Below are positions 42,150-53,458 of a stretch of 64,000 nt of DNA, piece after piece. The first letter of the stretch is position 1, and each line of letters opens with the position of its first letter. Under the pieces are notes generated by a model that was not told the origin of the DNA, ran no database searches, and was given only the letters and a program-made list of their open reading frames with translations. The DNA comes from Kingdonia uniflora (taxonomy: Eukaryota > Streptophyta > Magnoliopsida > Ranunculales > Circaeasteraceae): positions 1,984,001 through 2,048,000 of the forward strand of contig JACGCM010001245.1 in the NCBI GenBank assembly GCA_014058105.1, in the 5' to 3' direction. The position numbers and the translations under genes were made by a program.

Positions 42150-43303
42150 AAACGATACGTCACAGCCGACAATTTCCTTTATAAAATATCAGTCACAGGA
42201 CCCTATCTCAAATGTTTATCGAATAAAGAGGCTCAAAAATTCATGCGTGAGCATTACAAAGGTACTTGTGGGTCCCATGCAGCATGACGATCTTTAGCTA
42301 ATCGAGCTCTTACTCAAGAAGTCTTTTGGCCTAAAATTAAAGTTCAAGCCATCGAATATGCAAGTAAGTGTGATATCTACCAACGACATGGACCCCAAAT
42401 TTGAGCTCTAGCCTTGGAAGTTCATTCTAGCAACATTGTATGGCCGTTTAGAAGATGGGCCCTCGACCTCGTAGGAAAGTTCCCTTCTGTATCGGGCAAA
42501 AGGAAGTACCACCTAGTAGCAATAGATTACTTCACCAAATGGGTGAATGCAGTTCCTTTATGTCGAACACGTGAAGACGAAGTCATCAAGTTTATATGGG
42601 AAACCATCATAATATGTTTGGTTACCCTCATCTCATCAGAATCGACAATGGACCTCAGTTCGTTGGTTTAAGAGTTATTGAGTTCCTCAATCAGCACAAC
42701 ATCATCCACTCTAAATCTAATCCATACTACCCACATGGAAATGGTCAGGCTGAAATCACCAATCGAACTTTCGCTGATAGAATCAAGAAGTGGCTGATAG
42801 AGAAGAAGGGTAACTAGGTATAAGAATTACCACATATATTATGGGTATATCGCACAATGCCTAGGGTATCGACTGGATGAACGCCATTCCTGTTGGTATA
42901 TGGTACTGAAGATATCATCCTCACTCAATATCAGTACAAATTATGCGACCATACCATAATAGATGAAGAAAATGAATTTTAGTTGGCATGTAACATGAAT
43001 TGGATTGAGGAATCTAGAGACAAAGCAATCATGAACTTGGGAAGATACCACTAGGCTTTAGCCCGATCTTATAAAAAATGAGTTTGTCATAGAGAATTTA
43101 AAATTAAAGATCTAGTTCTACGAGAAGTCCTCAAGCACAAAATAGAAGTCAATGCTGGCAAACTTGCAAAAAATTGGGAAGATCCTTTTATAATTGTTTG
43201 AAAAAGTAGACTTGACTCTTGCGACCTCGCCACCAAACTTGGAGAATGAGTGCCTAATCCTTAGAACACATGGAGATTAAAGTTATATCGAAGATAATAA
43301 TCT
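42150..43303 (+). pseudogene. int: Integrase, element F
   Basis: HHCC region EHYKGTCGSHAA and later SKCDIYQRHG (second Cys pair altered). Core WPFRRWALDLVGKFPSVSGK, AIDYFTKWVNAVPLCRTRED, then after a frameshift near 42630 YPHLIRIDNGPQFVGLRVIE and YPHGNGQAEITNRTFADRIK, so the DDE residues can be located. C-terminal part to NTWRLKLYRR at 43303 with stops. Confidence 0.8.
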
Positions 43304-43569
43304 ATCATAGTGTACTTTTTTAATAAATCAATCATCTTGTATGTCGGTCTTATATTAATGAAATACTTATGTTTGATTGCCCTACATCAGAGTACTTTCT
43401 ACTATTTCATACAATACTCCATCTAATACTTTTGTACGTTGATCCTACAATAATGAAATGCTTATGTTTGATTGACCTATACTATAGTATTTTTCTAATA
43501 TATCATACAAGTACTTCTATATATAGATTACATGTCTAAAGATCACAGATTGCCAGTGGGTTCACCGTA

Positions 43570-44000
43570 TTATAATACATTACAAATTGTTTGTTGCTTC
43601 AGCTAAATTGATCTTCTATTACATTATAGATCACTTGGAACTTCAACCAAATTGATCTTTTATTATATTACAGATCATTTATTGCTTTAGCCAAATTGAT
43701 CTTCTATCATATTACAGATGGTTTGTTGCTTCAGCCAAACCAATCTTCTATTTTACAAATCATTTGTTGCTTCTGCCAAACCAAACTTCTATTTTACAGA
43801 TTGTCTGCTGCTTCTGCCAAATTGATCTTCTATTACATTACAGATTATTTGTTGCTTCAGTCGAACAAATCTTTTATTTTACAGATCGTTCGTTGCTTTA
43901 GCCAAACCGATCTTCTGTTTTACATTTTACAGATTGTTCGTTACTTCAACCAAACAGATCTTCTATTATATTAAACATTTATTGCTTAGGCCAAACCAAC
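43570..44000. repeat. Tandem repeat array, element F (about 50-55 bp x 8)
   Basis: Units built on GTTTGTTGCTTCAGCCAAA followed by GATCTTCTATTACATTACAG. Unrelated in sequence to the arrays of C, B and E but in the same place, between the integrase end and the antisense gene end. Confidence 0.85.
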
Positions 44001-44159
44001 CCTCTATTATACAATAAAATGGCTATCAGGCTTTTATATCACAATCGACTCATCATAAGGTTAGTACAATTCTGTACAGATCATTACTTTTATAAACTGT
44101 CCCACCTTGTTACATTATATATACTATATTTTCATTGGTATAGTATGTTTATATCCAAT

Positions 44160-45089
44160 CTCAGAGTTAGATCTCCAAACTTCTGGCTCCTCTTCTAAAT
44201 GAACTTCGTCACCCTCCTTAGCAGTATCGAGAGCTGCCAATCTAAAAACACAAGTTCAGAACTACAGATCATATTCCAAATATAACACATCAAAGATTTT
44301 AATATATACCACAAAAGTTTGCTCTTGGTACACCTCATCGAGCTGCTGCAGATTACTCCCCGTCATCATACAGTATTGTTGCTCTAGTTCTCTCATCTTG
44401 GTCATAGCCTTGGCATTTGTACGAGCGCTACCCTCATCCATGTGCCCTTTTCTTTTTAATGAACTCCTCTCCCCTCCGAAGGAGTAACTTCACTCACATC
44501 CTAAACCTCCACCACATCTCCAGAAATAGGTTTTGCGATCTCTTTGTCTGAGATCACCACCACAGTAGTAGGCGTAGTTTGCGAAGGTGGCTTTTTGACC
44601 TCCGAGTAGTCCATTTCATGTTAATAATTTTTGACGCATTCGGAGGAAGACTAGTAACATCATCAATAGCCTAACAGGCTTTCTTCTCATCCATAGCTCG
44701 ATTCTCGTGAGTTTGTTGAACTTTAGGTATAATGGATTCTACCCTTTTATCCTTTTGGATACCTAGCTCACCAAGTACCTATTTTTACTTGACCTGCTTA
44801 TAAGCTATGCAATCGAAAAAGCTAGTATTATCAGGAGCCGATGTAGGATTGGGACCTGATAAATTAAAAATAAGGCAATGTTTAGCAGCTTGAAGATATA
44901 CTGATAGTTGGTCAAAGTTGACAAATATTACTTACACGGATTAAAATATTTATAGTTCAGGACGAGCGCTGGTTCATATAGAACATGGATACAGTTGCCT
45001 CATAACCATACAAGGTGGTTATTACAAGGTATACCTACAGATTCAAAGTCAAAATAATTTGGCCTAGAAGAATTACTATATAGGTAACC
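44160..45089 (-). pseudogene. Antisense accessory gene of element F, 3' part
   Basis: Continues from 53454 across the B insertion. Reads PNYFDFESVGIPCNNHLVWL*GN (first exon end), then donor GTAAGTAA at 44935, an intron of 80 bp (44935-44856, acceptor ATCAG), then PNPTSAPDNTS and an acidic part with MDYSEVKKPPSQTTPTTVVV and ISDKEIAKPISGDVVEV. A further exon near 44440-44310 has EQQYCMMTGSNLQQLDEVYQ, and another near 44250-44160 has LAALDTAKEGDEVHLEEEPE. The donor falls at the same position as intron 1 of A and C. The long coiled coil of the other family is not found here. Minus strand numbering; stops present. Confidence 0.65.
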
Positions 45090-45094
45090 ACTAT
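45090..45094. repeat. Target-site duplication of element B, left copy (ACTAT)
   Basis: ACTAT directly left of element B and again at 53454-53458. Perfect 5-bp match. Confidence 0.85.
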
Positions 45095-45707
45095 TGTAAT
45101 GGCCTAATTCTGCAAGCTCAAGAGGGATCAGAATTAGCTCTTATACCAATATTCTTGTGACAAAACTAATTTGAAATAAGAAATGACAAAGGTTATTTTG
45201 TGTGGAAAACCCTTAAATAGGTAAAAAGCCACGACCTCGAGTTGGGGTTTTTAGTAACAGTGACTTTAATTGCTTAAGGCTGATATCTTATTATAAATGA
45301 TCTCTCGAGCTAGAAATACGTGATCTTGTAAATATGAAGTTTAGTATTTTGAGAATCTAGAAAATATAGCTTTCTTGGTGATTTCTCGTATATTTTTCTA
45401 GTCCTTGTCTCTTCTGGAACTTTTTCTTTATATGGGTCTTGTCCGCAATTCTCTATCGTCCTGAAGCATGTTCTCTAGACAATGTGGTAAGTGGTGTTTG
45501 ACTGAGTAACTATTGAGATCGTGAGAGATAGGTATCTTTGACTTGTTCATGCTTTTCGGTTGTGCTCGGCCATGTATTTTACCAGTTCGTAACATAGGTG
45601 TCAATGTTGACTGTTTATGTCATATGTAGAATGCGTGAGCCTTATATGAAGGTAGATCGAACTGGAAATAGTTTGAATTGGGTTAAATCGAGGGATAGGT
45701 CCCTACA
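45095..45707 (-). repeat. Element B 3' LTR
   Basis: 613 bp, plus strand TGTAATGGCC to TCCCTACA, followed by the polypurine tract complement (GCCCCCTTGC at about 45711). Confidence 0.9.
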
Positions 45708-45943
45708 ATTGCCCCCTTGCAACTGAAGTAATGAGTGGCTTTGGTTAAGAAATAATTTGTGGGTATATGGGTTTTGGAAGTTAAAAAGGAAGGAAGTATT
45801 AAAGTGGATTTGACTGTATGGAAAATGTGTAAATTTTTATGGGGGGATGTTTGTTCATATACGCCACGCTTGGGGTTTTGAGAGTTTCATCTATTTTGAA
45901 TGATGATGCTTGGGAAACGTACCTGCACATTAAATATTAGGGT

Positions 45944-45953
45944 TATATAAATA
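45944..45953 (+). promoter_or_regulatory. TATA box of short antisense frame, element B
   Basis: TATATAAATA, 69 bases upstream of the ATG at 46022, with the TGGGAAACGTACCTGCACAT block just before it. Confidence 0.6.
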
Positions 45954-46021
45954 GAACCCGTACCAAAGATTATGGCAAAGTACGCTTTTGTTTCAAAATT
46001 CTCTAAAAGTCTAGATTGACA

Positions 46022-46320
46022 ATGGTGAAGACCCGGAGAATGGTTTACGAAGAGAGAGTTTCGGCTGAGATGCGAAGTTGAAGTTGAGTTATTTTGGTGA
46101 TCAGTCCTTGGAAATGCCCACCCTCGTTCGTGTTCTGCCGATGTATCAAATTATATATGAGGATGTGGCTGAAGCTGAAGAAGATTTTTAGTGTATCTGG
46201 AGATTTTATTATGTTATTTTGACAGGTGAGCAATGTTGGAGGTGTCTCTGCATCCTTACGGAAGACAAGGTTAAGGCAACAGATACGGGTTATGGAGTAA
46301 CTGCGGTGTAGCTTCACCGA
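46022..46320 (+). pseudogene. Short antisense accessory frame, element B
   Basis: Begins MVKTRRMVYEERVSAEM, then a frameshift and stops. Later words (AEEDF, GDFI and a TGEQ-like segment) can be aligned with the other copies. Not open beyond 20 residues. Confidence 0.5.
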
Positions 46321-47808
46321 TGTCTTACGTAGGAGTAGATACTAAGGTTTGGCATTCTTCATCTTCACAAACTATTCGATGGTGGTGGTTATAGAGGAGG
46401 CGACGGTGGTAGTAGAAAAGGGAGATGGAGAATGGAAGTCTACTTCTATACCATCATCGTTTCTTGGCACTAAGAAGACCTTCTATTTGAAGAGTTGGTT
46501 CAAGCACTGACTCTTTCTGCTTTCATGCCCAGACTTCCTCCAAACCCAGTTTCTGGTTAGAGTAATCTGGTGTGAAGGGAGAAGGATGTCTGGTGACTTT
46601 TAATGCCTGCTTTGCTTCAGAAGATTCTTTGAGTAAAACATCACTAAAGTTAAATTAACTGAAGGATTTATTGTTTCGGCGTACCTGAAAGACTTGTTAT
46701 CTGTGTAAAGTACCTAAAAGACTTGTTATCTATAAAGTACCTAATTTTGGAGTACCTGAAAGACTTGCTATCTGTAAAGTACCTGAAAGATTCGTTATCA
46801 GTAAAGTACCTGTAATTCTTTTTGAGCTTAATAAAATTTATTATTCAAACTCTTGAAATTGAGCTATGAATAATTCAAAGATTTACGAATAGAGGATGAA
46901 ATGTAATGTATGAGATTAGAACTACAAAATATATTATTGTAATCGAGCTATAAAAATATGTCTGTAACCTAAATGATGTGTAAGAATTCATTTTTGAACT
47001 GAATGACTTAGAATTATTGGGGAGGAGAGATAACCGTAAATGTTTTTGGATATATAAGAATTTGAAATTAGAGCTCAGGGAGGTCGTTCTAAAATATTGG
47101 ATTTCGGAAAAAAAAGTTTGAGATGGAATAGGCCGAATTCATTGAGGTCGATGTGGATAGATAAGTTCAAATTATTTTCCTCAGGATACTAGAGTTTTTT
47201 GTAGTGAAAGAACAAAATATAATTATGAATTATGGGGGATCTGGAGTAATGTAGAAAGTTGCATAAATAGGGGCAAATGAGCCTTTAAGCAGGTAGAAGA
47301 AAATAGAAATGGTGTGGACTTGATCTGAGAAAATCCGTTATGCCGTTTAGGGATGGTTGGCGATAAAGATAACTGAGGTACGGGAGTAGATTTTTAGCTT
47401 TTTAGACTATGTTGCTGACCAGCCTATGACCGTGTGTCTGTTAAAAGTTTTAGATTGGATGGGCAGGGAAATTGAGTATGGGCGTCGCTTCTACTAGGAG
47501 CAATTCCGGGAAGTGATTGTGGAGCCTTTAGCTCCAAAAAGAGGTTGTGACACTAATTTTTGAAGAAGAGATCAAGTTGGAAGATGTGAGGATTTTTGGA
47601 GGCAAACTGATTAGGTGTGGCTCCCCAAGATATCAGGAATGTTTCAGCTATAATTAGATGTAAGGAAGTGAATAGTATAAGTTTGAATAAATGTCAAAGA
47701 TATGTAATGAGAATAAAGTTTGAATTTTTCATCTATTATTGCAAATGTTGTTGTGACTGTTATGAAAAATGAATTTAAATATTTTTGAAATATTGAGAGC
47801 TTTGAAAA
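46321..47808. other. Region between the two antisense units, element B
   Basis: 46330-46640 is the block shared with A and C. 46680-46820 has short repeats of the type CCTGAAAGACTTGTTATCTG (five or so copies of 25-45 bp spacing). The rest is AT-rich without frames. Confidence 0.5.
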
Positions 47809-47830
47809 TGACGTCAACACTTCTATAAGT
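47809..47830 (+). promoter_or_regulatory. TGACGTCA plus TATA promoter of antisense gene, element B
   Basis: TGACGTCA at 47809-47816, CTATAAGTA at 47823-47831; ATG at 47926. Spacing matches element C. Confidence 0.7.
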
Positions 47831-47925
47831 AGAAGAAGCAAAAAATAGAAAAAGTAGGCAGCTTTTTATTTTGTCTCTGGTGTAATTATAGGAAAAGTTT
47901 AATTACGTGTAAGTATTAATTTATC

Positions 47926-50290
47926 ATGGGTGTGGGGAGGTCAGAGGGAGATTTGGAAAAGAAAGATGAAAGTATATTAAAATATAAGGCAGGGGGCAAT
48001 GATGGGAAGGTATCTTCACCGAAAAAGATACTGAAATGAGGCTCGACCTCTGGAAGTGGTGAGGTCGAAGGAAGGGTGAAAAAGAGAAAGGTTGACCCTC
48101 CTTCACAACTGACTAGGGCGAAGGCCGCAGATGATCGACTTGGTGAAGAAGATGAGTTGTAAGTGGTGGAGAATAGGGCAGCGCTTGTCGTTAGCAATAG
48201 TGAGGCAGAAATGAGTAAAATGGTAATTTTGATGATTTGAGCATATGTAGAATTATGTATGATGATTCGAGCTAACAATGTGGTTGATGATTGTTGTGTT
48301 TATGTAGGCTGCTAGTTTGATGAAGGGTATCTGCCTGGGGGTAGATGAGGAGAAAGCTGAGCTTGAGAAGGGGAAGGCTGAGCTTGAGAAGTAGGCAACT
48401 CATTTGAAAGCTGACTTGGTAAGGGAGGGGAAACGATTGGACTCCTTAAAGGCTTCTCAAGAGGTGGAGACCAACGAGTTGACAGCGGAAGCAGGAAAGA
48501 ATCTGGGGGAGGTGGTAATCCAGAATGATAGACTTAGGCGCCACCTCCTAAAAATGATGTACTCCAAAACTGAGGTGAATGAAGTTATAGTGGACACCTA
48601 TGCTGTGGGGGAGGAAGATGATGAGGTGGAAGATTTCGCGGTTGGAGTCGTAGACGGTTTAGATGGTGTCTCTCCCGAAATGGTGCAAGACAACTAAGGG
48701 GATGACAATAAGCGTCCAGAGGAAGGGAACACGAAGGTAGAGTAGAATGTTGACTCTATGATTATGTGATTATGAAGGGTTTGAAATATTATAATCTAAT
48801 GGAACATTGTTTGTTGGATAGACTTCTGTAGGCTAAGATGTTCTTGAAAACCTTGTTGTAGGAACTTAAGGAAATGTGCCTCAGAATAAAAGAATTTGAA
48901 AATGAGCTCGCTAAGGAGAAATACATCTCAGCATCCCTGTTGTCCTCGTAAGAGGAGCTACAGGTTAGAAATGAGCAAGAAATATTTAACTTGTATGCTT
49001 CATTACTTTAGAGCTACAAAGTAATAATCAGAGTGTACAGACAGATCAAAATTTTGCTAACAGTTTAGGGGCAATGACATTCAATTGTGTATAGATAATA
49101 TCAAAGTATTGAAAAGGTTAGAATATAGAGAATGCGTGCCTTAGAATTGGAAATATATATTATTGTTCATCAAATTGAGATCATACTTTGACTTTATGTT
49201 TAGATGTAGTTTCCCACAGTAGATGTCAAATATTAAAAAGTTTGCTAGAAATAAGATGTATGTATTGAGTGAGTGTTCTGAATCGAACTTGATAAATTGT
49301 ATCTGTGATGTATAGATGGAATTAGAGTTAGCTTATTTGAGAGAAGGGACACGCCAATGTAACCAAGAGTTTGTGGAGAAGATAAAATGAGAGAGGCAAA
49401 TAAAGATAGGGAAGATTAACATATAAAGGTACATTTCAAGTTTGTTGAGGTAACTCAAACTATTGATTACCTCATTCGAAAGATCGAGGAGAAAGATGTC
49501 GAACTTAGTAAAGGGCAAAAAGAGCTCGTAGAGACGAAGGAAAAGGTACCGAAACTCCAAAGCCTAAATAATGCGCTGATGGTAAAGAGTAGGGTGGTTG
49601 ACATTGCATGATTCCATATATAGGCCTTGAAAACATTAGAGGATGAGTTACACCGCTTTATGGCCAATTTGAAGGACCAAATGATTAGCAAAACAAATGA
49701 ACAAGAGTAGACTCGAGCTAATTATCAGAGTACCATAAGAAAACTGGAGCGGTTGATGAATAAAATGACTGAGAAAGATAATGAGCTGAAGAAAGCTCGA
49801 GATGACCTATCTAACTCTAAAATTATGGTTGAGTAGTTGACTGCAGCTTTACCTACTAAAGAAATGTGATGAGTTGAATGAGAGGGTGGTACAATTGAAG
49901 ACTGATTTGGCTCAAGTAAATTCGTGCGCCAAAAATGCCAAAGCTGGAGAGAACTTGAGGAAGAACAAAGGTAATGCCAGGGTCTCCTTGTTCAAGGGGA
50001 TGTAGATAGCCTATCAGCTCGAATCAAAAGCTGGTGGGAAATATAGCTCGAACTCAAGGTCACATGCAAAGAGGGAATGAACGTTTAAGGGAGTATCAAA
50101 CTAAGTTGGATGCTGCTCATGTAAAGAAATAGGACTTAGAGCTAGTTATCCGAGGTAAGGAGATTTTGATAAAGAAAAAAGATGAACTGTTAAAGAAATT
50201 TCTTACTGGGGAAAATTTAGATAGGGTGCTTTAGGAACTTTGTGCTCAGGTGGCGGAATTGAGGGCAATGAACCAGGCTGGTTTTACTTA
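47926..50290 (+). pseudogene. Antisense accessory gene, element B (N-terminal domain deleted)
   Basis: Starts MGVGRSEGDLEKKDESILKY, then jumps into the exon 2 region (GEVEGRVKKRKVDPPSQLTR; the gypsy-type domain and intron 1 are missing). Intron 2, 48223-48307. Exon 3, 48308-48736: LMKGICLGVDEEKAELEKGK, open 48404-48697 with LDSLKASQEVETNELTAEAG and YSKTEVNEVIVDTYAVGEED. Intron 3, 48737-48861. Exon 4, 48862-48963. Intron 4, 48964-49315. Exon 5 from 49316: coiled coil with VHFKFVEVTQTIDYLIRKIE. Intron lengths (85, 125, 352 bp) are close to those in C (76, 120, 363). Carries KKRKV, a classic nuclear localisation type. Stops in exon 5. Confidence 0.7.
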
Positions 50291-50299
50291 TAGAGTATA

Positions 50300-50700
50300 A
50301 TTGTCGCAGCCATATTAAAAGATGAAAGCTAGTTTTACCTTTGCTTCATCTTATGTCTGGTAGAGTTCTTTGATTGAAAACTAGTATTACCTTCATTTGA
50401 ATTACAGAGTATAATTTTCGCAGCCATATTGAGAGATGAAAGCTAGTTTTACCTTTGCTTTATCTTATGTCTGGTAGAGTTCTATGATTGAAAACTAGTA
50501 TTACCTTAATTTTAATCGCAGAGTATGATTGTCGCAGCCATATTGAGAGATGAAAGCTTATTTTACCTTTGCTTTATCTTATATCTGGTAAAGTTCTTTG
50601 ATTGAAAACTAGTATTACCTTTGTTTTAATCACAGAGTATGATAGAGTTGATCAAAGCTAGTTTTACCTTTGCTTTAATCGGAATAGATGTCGATTAAAA
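50300..50700. repeat. Tandem repeat array, element B (about 114 bp x 3)
   Basis: Copies starting near 50303, 50417 and 50531 with TCGCAGCCATATTGAGAGAT, then AAAGCTAGTTTTACCTTTGC. The core is shared with the arrays of C and E, with a different period. Confidence 0.85.
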
Positions 50701-50867
50701 GCTAGTAGTACCTTTGATTTATTCTATGTATTATCTACGCAAGATGAGAGTTGTGTGGAAGAAAACTTGGATGTTTTCATTGAATAAAATAGAATGTACA
50801 TTATATGGAGATGAAAATCTTACTTTTAGAATGGAAAGAGAGAGAAGCTGAAATGGAGTAGTGAGGG

Positions 50868-52110
50868 ACTTAATAATAGTACCGTTTCAGTCATCTAGTA
50901 TTCCAATGATTTGAGATATGAACTCCTTTGGTCAGGAGGTAATATGATCCCAGGCCAGTGAGACCAGTGATTAGGAATGAACCCTCCTAATTTTTTGCTA
51001 GTTTCCCAGTATGTACCTCTTTTCTATGTTGAAAGATTTATCTGAGGATGAGATCGTCAATTTGGAAAGTACGACTTCTGACTCATCTATTGTACGAACT
51101 GGCCAACATATGGTGATATTGACCTAGGTTGGCAATAGCGCATTCCATAGTCTTATCAATCCAATTAAGGTTACAGGCCAATACAAACTCGTTCTCTTCG
51201 TTAGTTAGCTCGTAATCTCTGACTGGATGATGATATTCTATTGGAATGTCGGCTTCAGTCCTATAGGCGAGGAGGAATGGGGTACATCTGGCTGATTGAC
51301 GTAGAGTGGTATGGTGTGCCCATAAGACATGAGGAAGTTCTCTTACCCAGTTCCCTTTTTTCTGTGAGTGAAGCCTTTTCTTGAGTCCATCCACGATGGT
51401 TTTATTGGTGATTTCAGTTTGGCCATTGCATTGAGGGTAGTAAGGATTGGATGGTGAGTAAATGATATTATGTTTGTTAAGGAAAGCTATAACTTTTTCT
51501 CCAATGAATTATAGCCCATTATCGATACGATTAGGTGGGGGCATCCGAACCGAGTAATGATGTATTGCCAGATAAAAGAGATGGTCTCTTCTTCTCTAAT
51601 TCGACAGAGTGGAACTGCTTTTACCCATTTTGTAAAATAATCTTTAGCTATGAGTAGGTATTGGTATTTACCTAGAGAATTAGGAAATTCACCGACAAGA
51701 TCGAGCACCCATCTTTTGAATGGCCAGAACACCTAGCTTGCATGTAATTTGAGTACAGGGGCGCAAATCATTATTCCATGTCGTCGACATGTACATATTT
51801 GTGTGAGTACTCTTCTACTTGCTTATACATTCCTGGCAAGAAAACTCCATGTGTAATGGCTCTGTTTGCGAGTGATCGACCTGTGGCATAGGAGCCACAA
51901 GTCCCTTCATGTAAATCACAGAACATCTTGTGTGCCTTTTGTTTGGAGAGGCACTTGAGGTAAGGCCCCGTGACTGAAAGGCGATCAAAAACTATTTTAA
52001 TATGTATAACGCTTTAAGCAATCGATCAGCTGTCGGCGCTCCATTGGATCAGCTAAAACGGGTTTTTTTGCATTCGTTGTCGGTGCCAAGGTAGGTAAGG
52101 AAGGGCACTC
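50868..52110 (-). pseudogene. int: Integrase, element B
   Basis: Open parts 51732-51487 (WPFKRWVLDLVGEFPNSLGK, AKDYFTKWVKAVPLCRIREE) and 51394-51083 (MDGLKKRLHSQKKGNWVREL, PHVLWAHHTTLRQSARCTPF). The zinc region lies at about 52000-51750 with stops. The IDNGPQF segment around 51540 is altered. Confidence 0.8.
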
Positions 52111-52189
52111 GCCATTTGTCGTCCTCCCCTCTATCACCCCCAGTATTGATTGTGCATACAAAAATACGATCAATGTTGGGGGCTAATAT

Positions 52190-52670
52190 CACTTTGATCT
52201 AGAGATATCGGGCCTCTGTTCCCAAGACCCCGACTAGATAAGCCAAGGAATCGACATGTCTATTTTCACCTCGGGGAAGATAATCGAGAGTTTCTTTCGC
52301 AAACTGGCTTATCCTATTTCTAATGAGGGCTGCATATTCGATCATCTTTCCATTCTTCTTGTATTGTTCAGAGTAATTGTGGATGATGAGTTGAGAGTCT
52401 GCGTAGACCAAGAGTTATGGGATGCCAAGCTCAAGAGCGAGGTCGAGTCCATGAATGAGAGATTCGTATTCGGTGACATTGTTGGAGTCTTCGAAATCCA
52501 AGCGGATTGATTTCTTAATTCTGTTATTGGAAGAGGTAATCAATACAATTCTAATTCTTGACCCTGTGGGTCCTACTAAACCATCTATAAGAAAAAAATT
52601 TCTTGCAATCCATTCAGCTCGCTCATCAAATGCTTTGGTGGATGGATCTTATGTAATTGCAAGTAAAGGG
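52190..52670 (-). pseudogene. Second RNase H (aRH type), element B
   Basis: Starts KAFDERAEWIARNFFLIDGL, then NNVTEYESLIHGLDLALELG, YADSQLIIHNYSEQYKKNGK and HVDSLAYLVGVLGTEARYL. Directly joined upstream to the gag remnant. Confidence 0.75.
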
Positions 52671-52679
52671 TAAAGATTC

Positions 52680-52759
52680 GCCCGTAGTTTTGAAAGTTGT
52701 TTCGGCTCAACTGAAAGATCGAGCTGGATTCTGGTTGTTGGTCGTCTGGAAGTGACCAT
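52680..52759 (-). pseudogene. gag: gag start, element B (25-codon remnant)
   Basis: MVTSRRPTTRIQLDLSVEPK from 52759, then SKLRANLYPL, and the deletion junction at about 52670-52680. Confidence 0.7.
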
Positions 52760-52817
52760 GACTGAATTTTGTAGGAGAGTGAATATATGCCTTCAGATAT
52801 CGTAGAAATGTCTTTTT

Positions 52818-52835
52818 TCCCACAGAGGGCACCAA
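52818..52835 (-). other. Primer binding site, element B
   Basis: Minus strand TTGGTGCCCTCTGTGGGA beside the 5' LTR. Confidence 0.7.
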
Positions 52836-52836
52836 A

Positions 52837-53453
52837 TGTAATGACCTAATACCGTAAGCTCGAGATGGCTCAGAATTAGCTTTTACACCAATGTTCCTGT
52901 GACAAAACTAATGTGAAATAAGAAATGATATAGGTGATTTAGTGTGGAAAAACCTCTAAATAGGTAAAAAAATACCACGACCTCAAGTTAAGGGTTTCAG
53001 TAACAATGACTTTTATTGCTTGAGGCTGATATCTATTATAAGTGATCTGTTGAACTAGAAATACTTGATCTTGTAAATAAGAAGTTTGGTACTTTGAGGA
53101 TCTAGAAAATATAGTTTTCTTAATGATTTCTCGTAAATTTTTCTTGTCCTTGTCTCTTATGGAACTTTTTCTTTATAAAGGCCTTGTCTACAGTTCTCTA
53201 TTGTGCTGAAGCATGTTCTCCGAATAACGTGGTAGTTGGTGCTTAACTGAGTAACTGTTGAGTTCACGGGAGACGTGTGTCTTTGGCTTGTTCATACTTT
53301 TCTGTTGTACTCGACCCACGTTCTTCATCAGTTCATGGTACAGGTGTCTATGTTGAGTGCTTATGTCACATGTAGAATGGGTGAGTCTGATATAAAGGTA
53401 GTTCAAACTGGAAATAGTTTGAATTGGGATAGATCGAGGGATATGTCCCTACA
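52837..53453 (-). repeat. Element B 5' LTR
   Basis: 617 bp, plus strand TGTAATGACC to TCCCTACA, followed by the right target copy ACTAT (53454-53458). Confidence 0.9.
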
Positions 53454-53458
53454 ACTAT

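Larger units (their letters stand above)
45095..53453 (-). mobile_element. Element B: internally deleted Tat-type element nested in F
   Basis: LTRs of 613 and 617 bp, primer site, first 25 codons or so of gag, then a direct jump to the second RNase H, integrase, tandem array, antisense gene, short antisense frame and polypurine tract. Gag, protease, RT and the first RNase H are deleted. Target-site duplication is perfect, so this is the youngest clean insertion visible. Confidence 0.9.

Noticed and set aside
43570..44000. Regular repeats that could suggest a CRISPR array
   Set aside because: Repeats are degenerate and of variable length, without unique spacers, and lie inside a plant retroelement.
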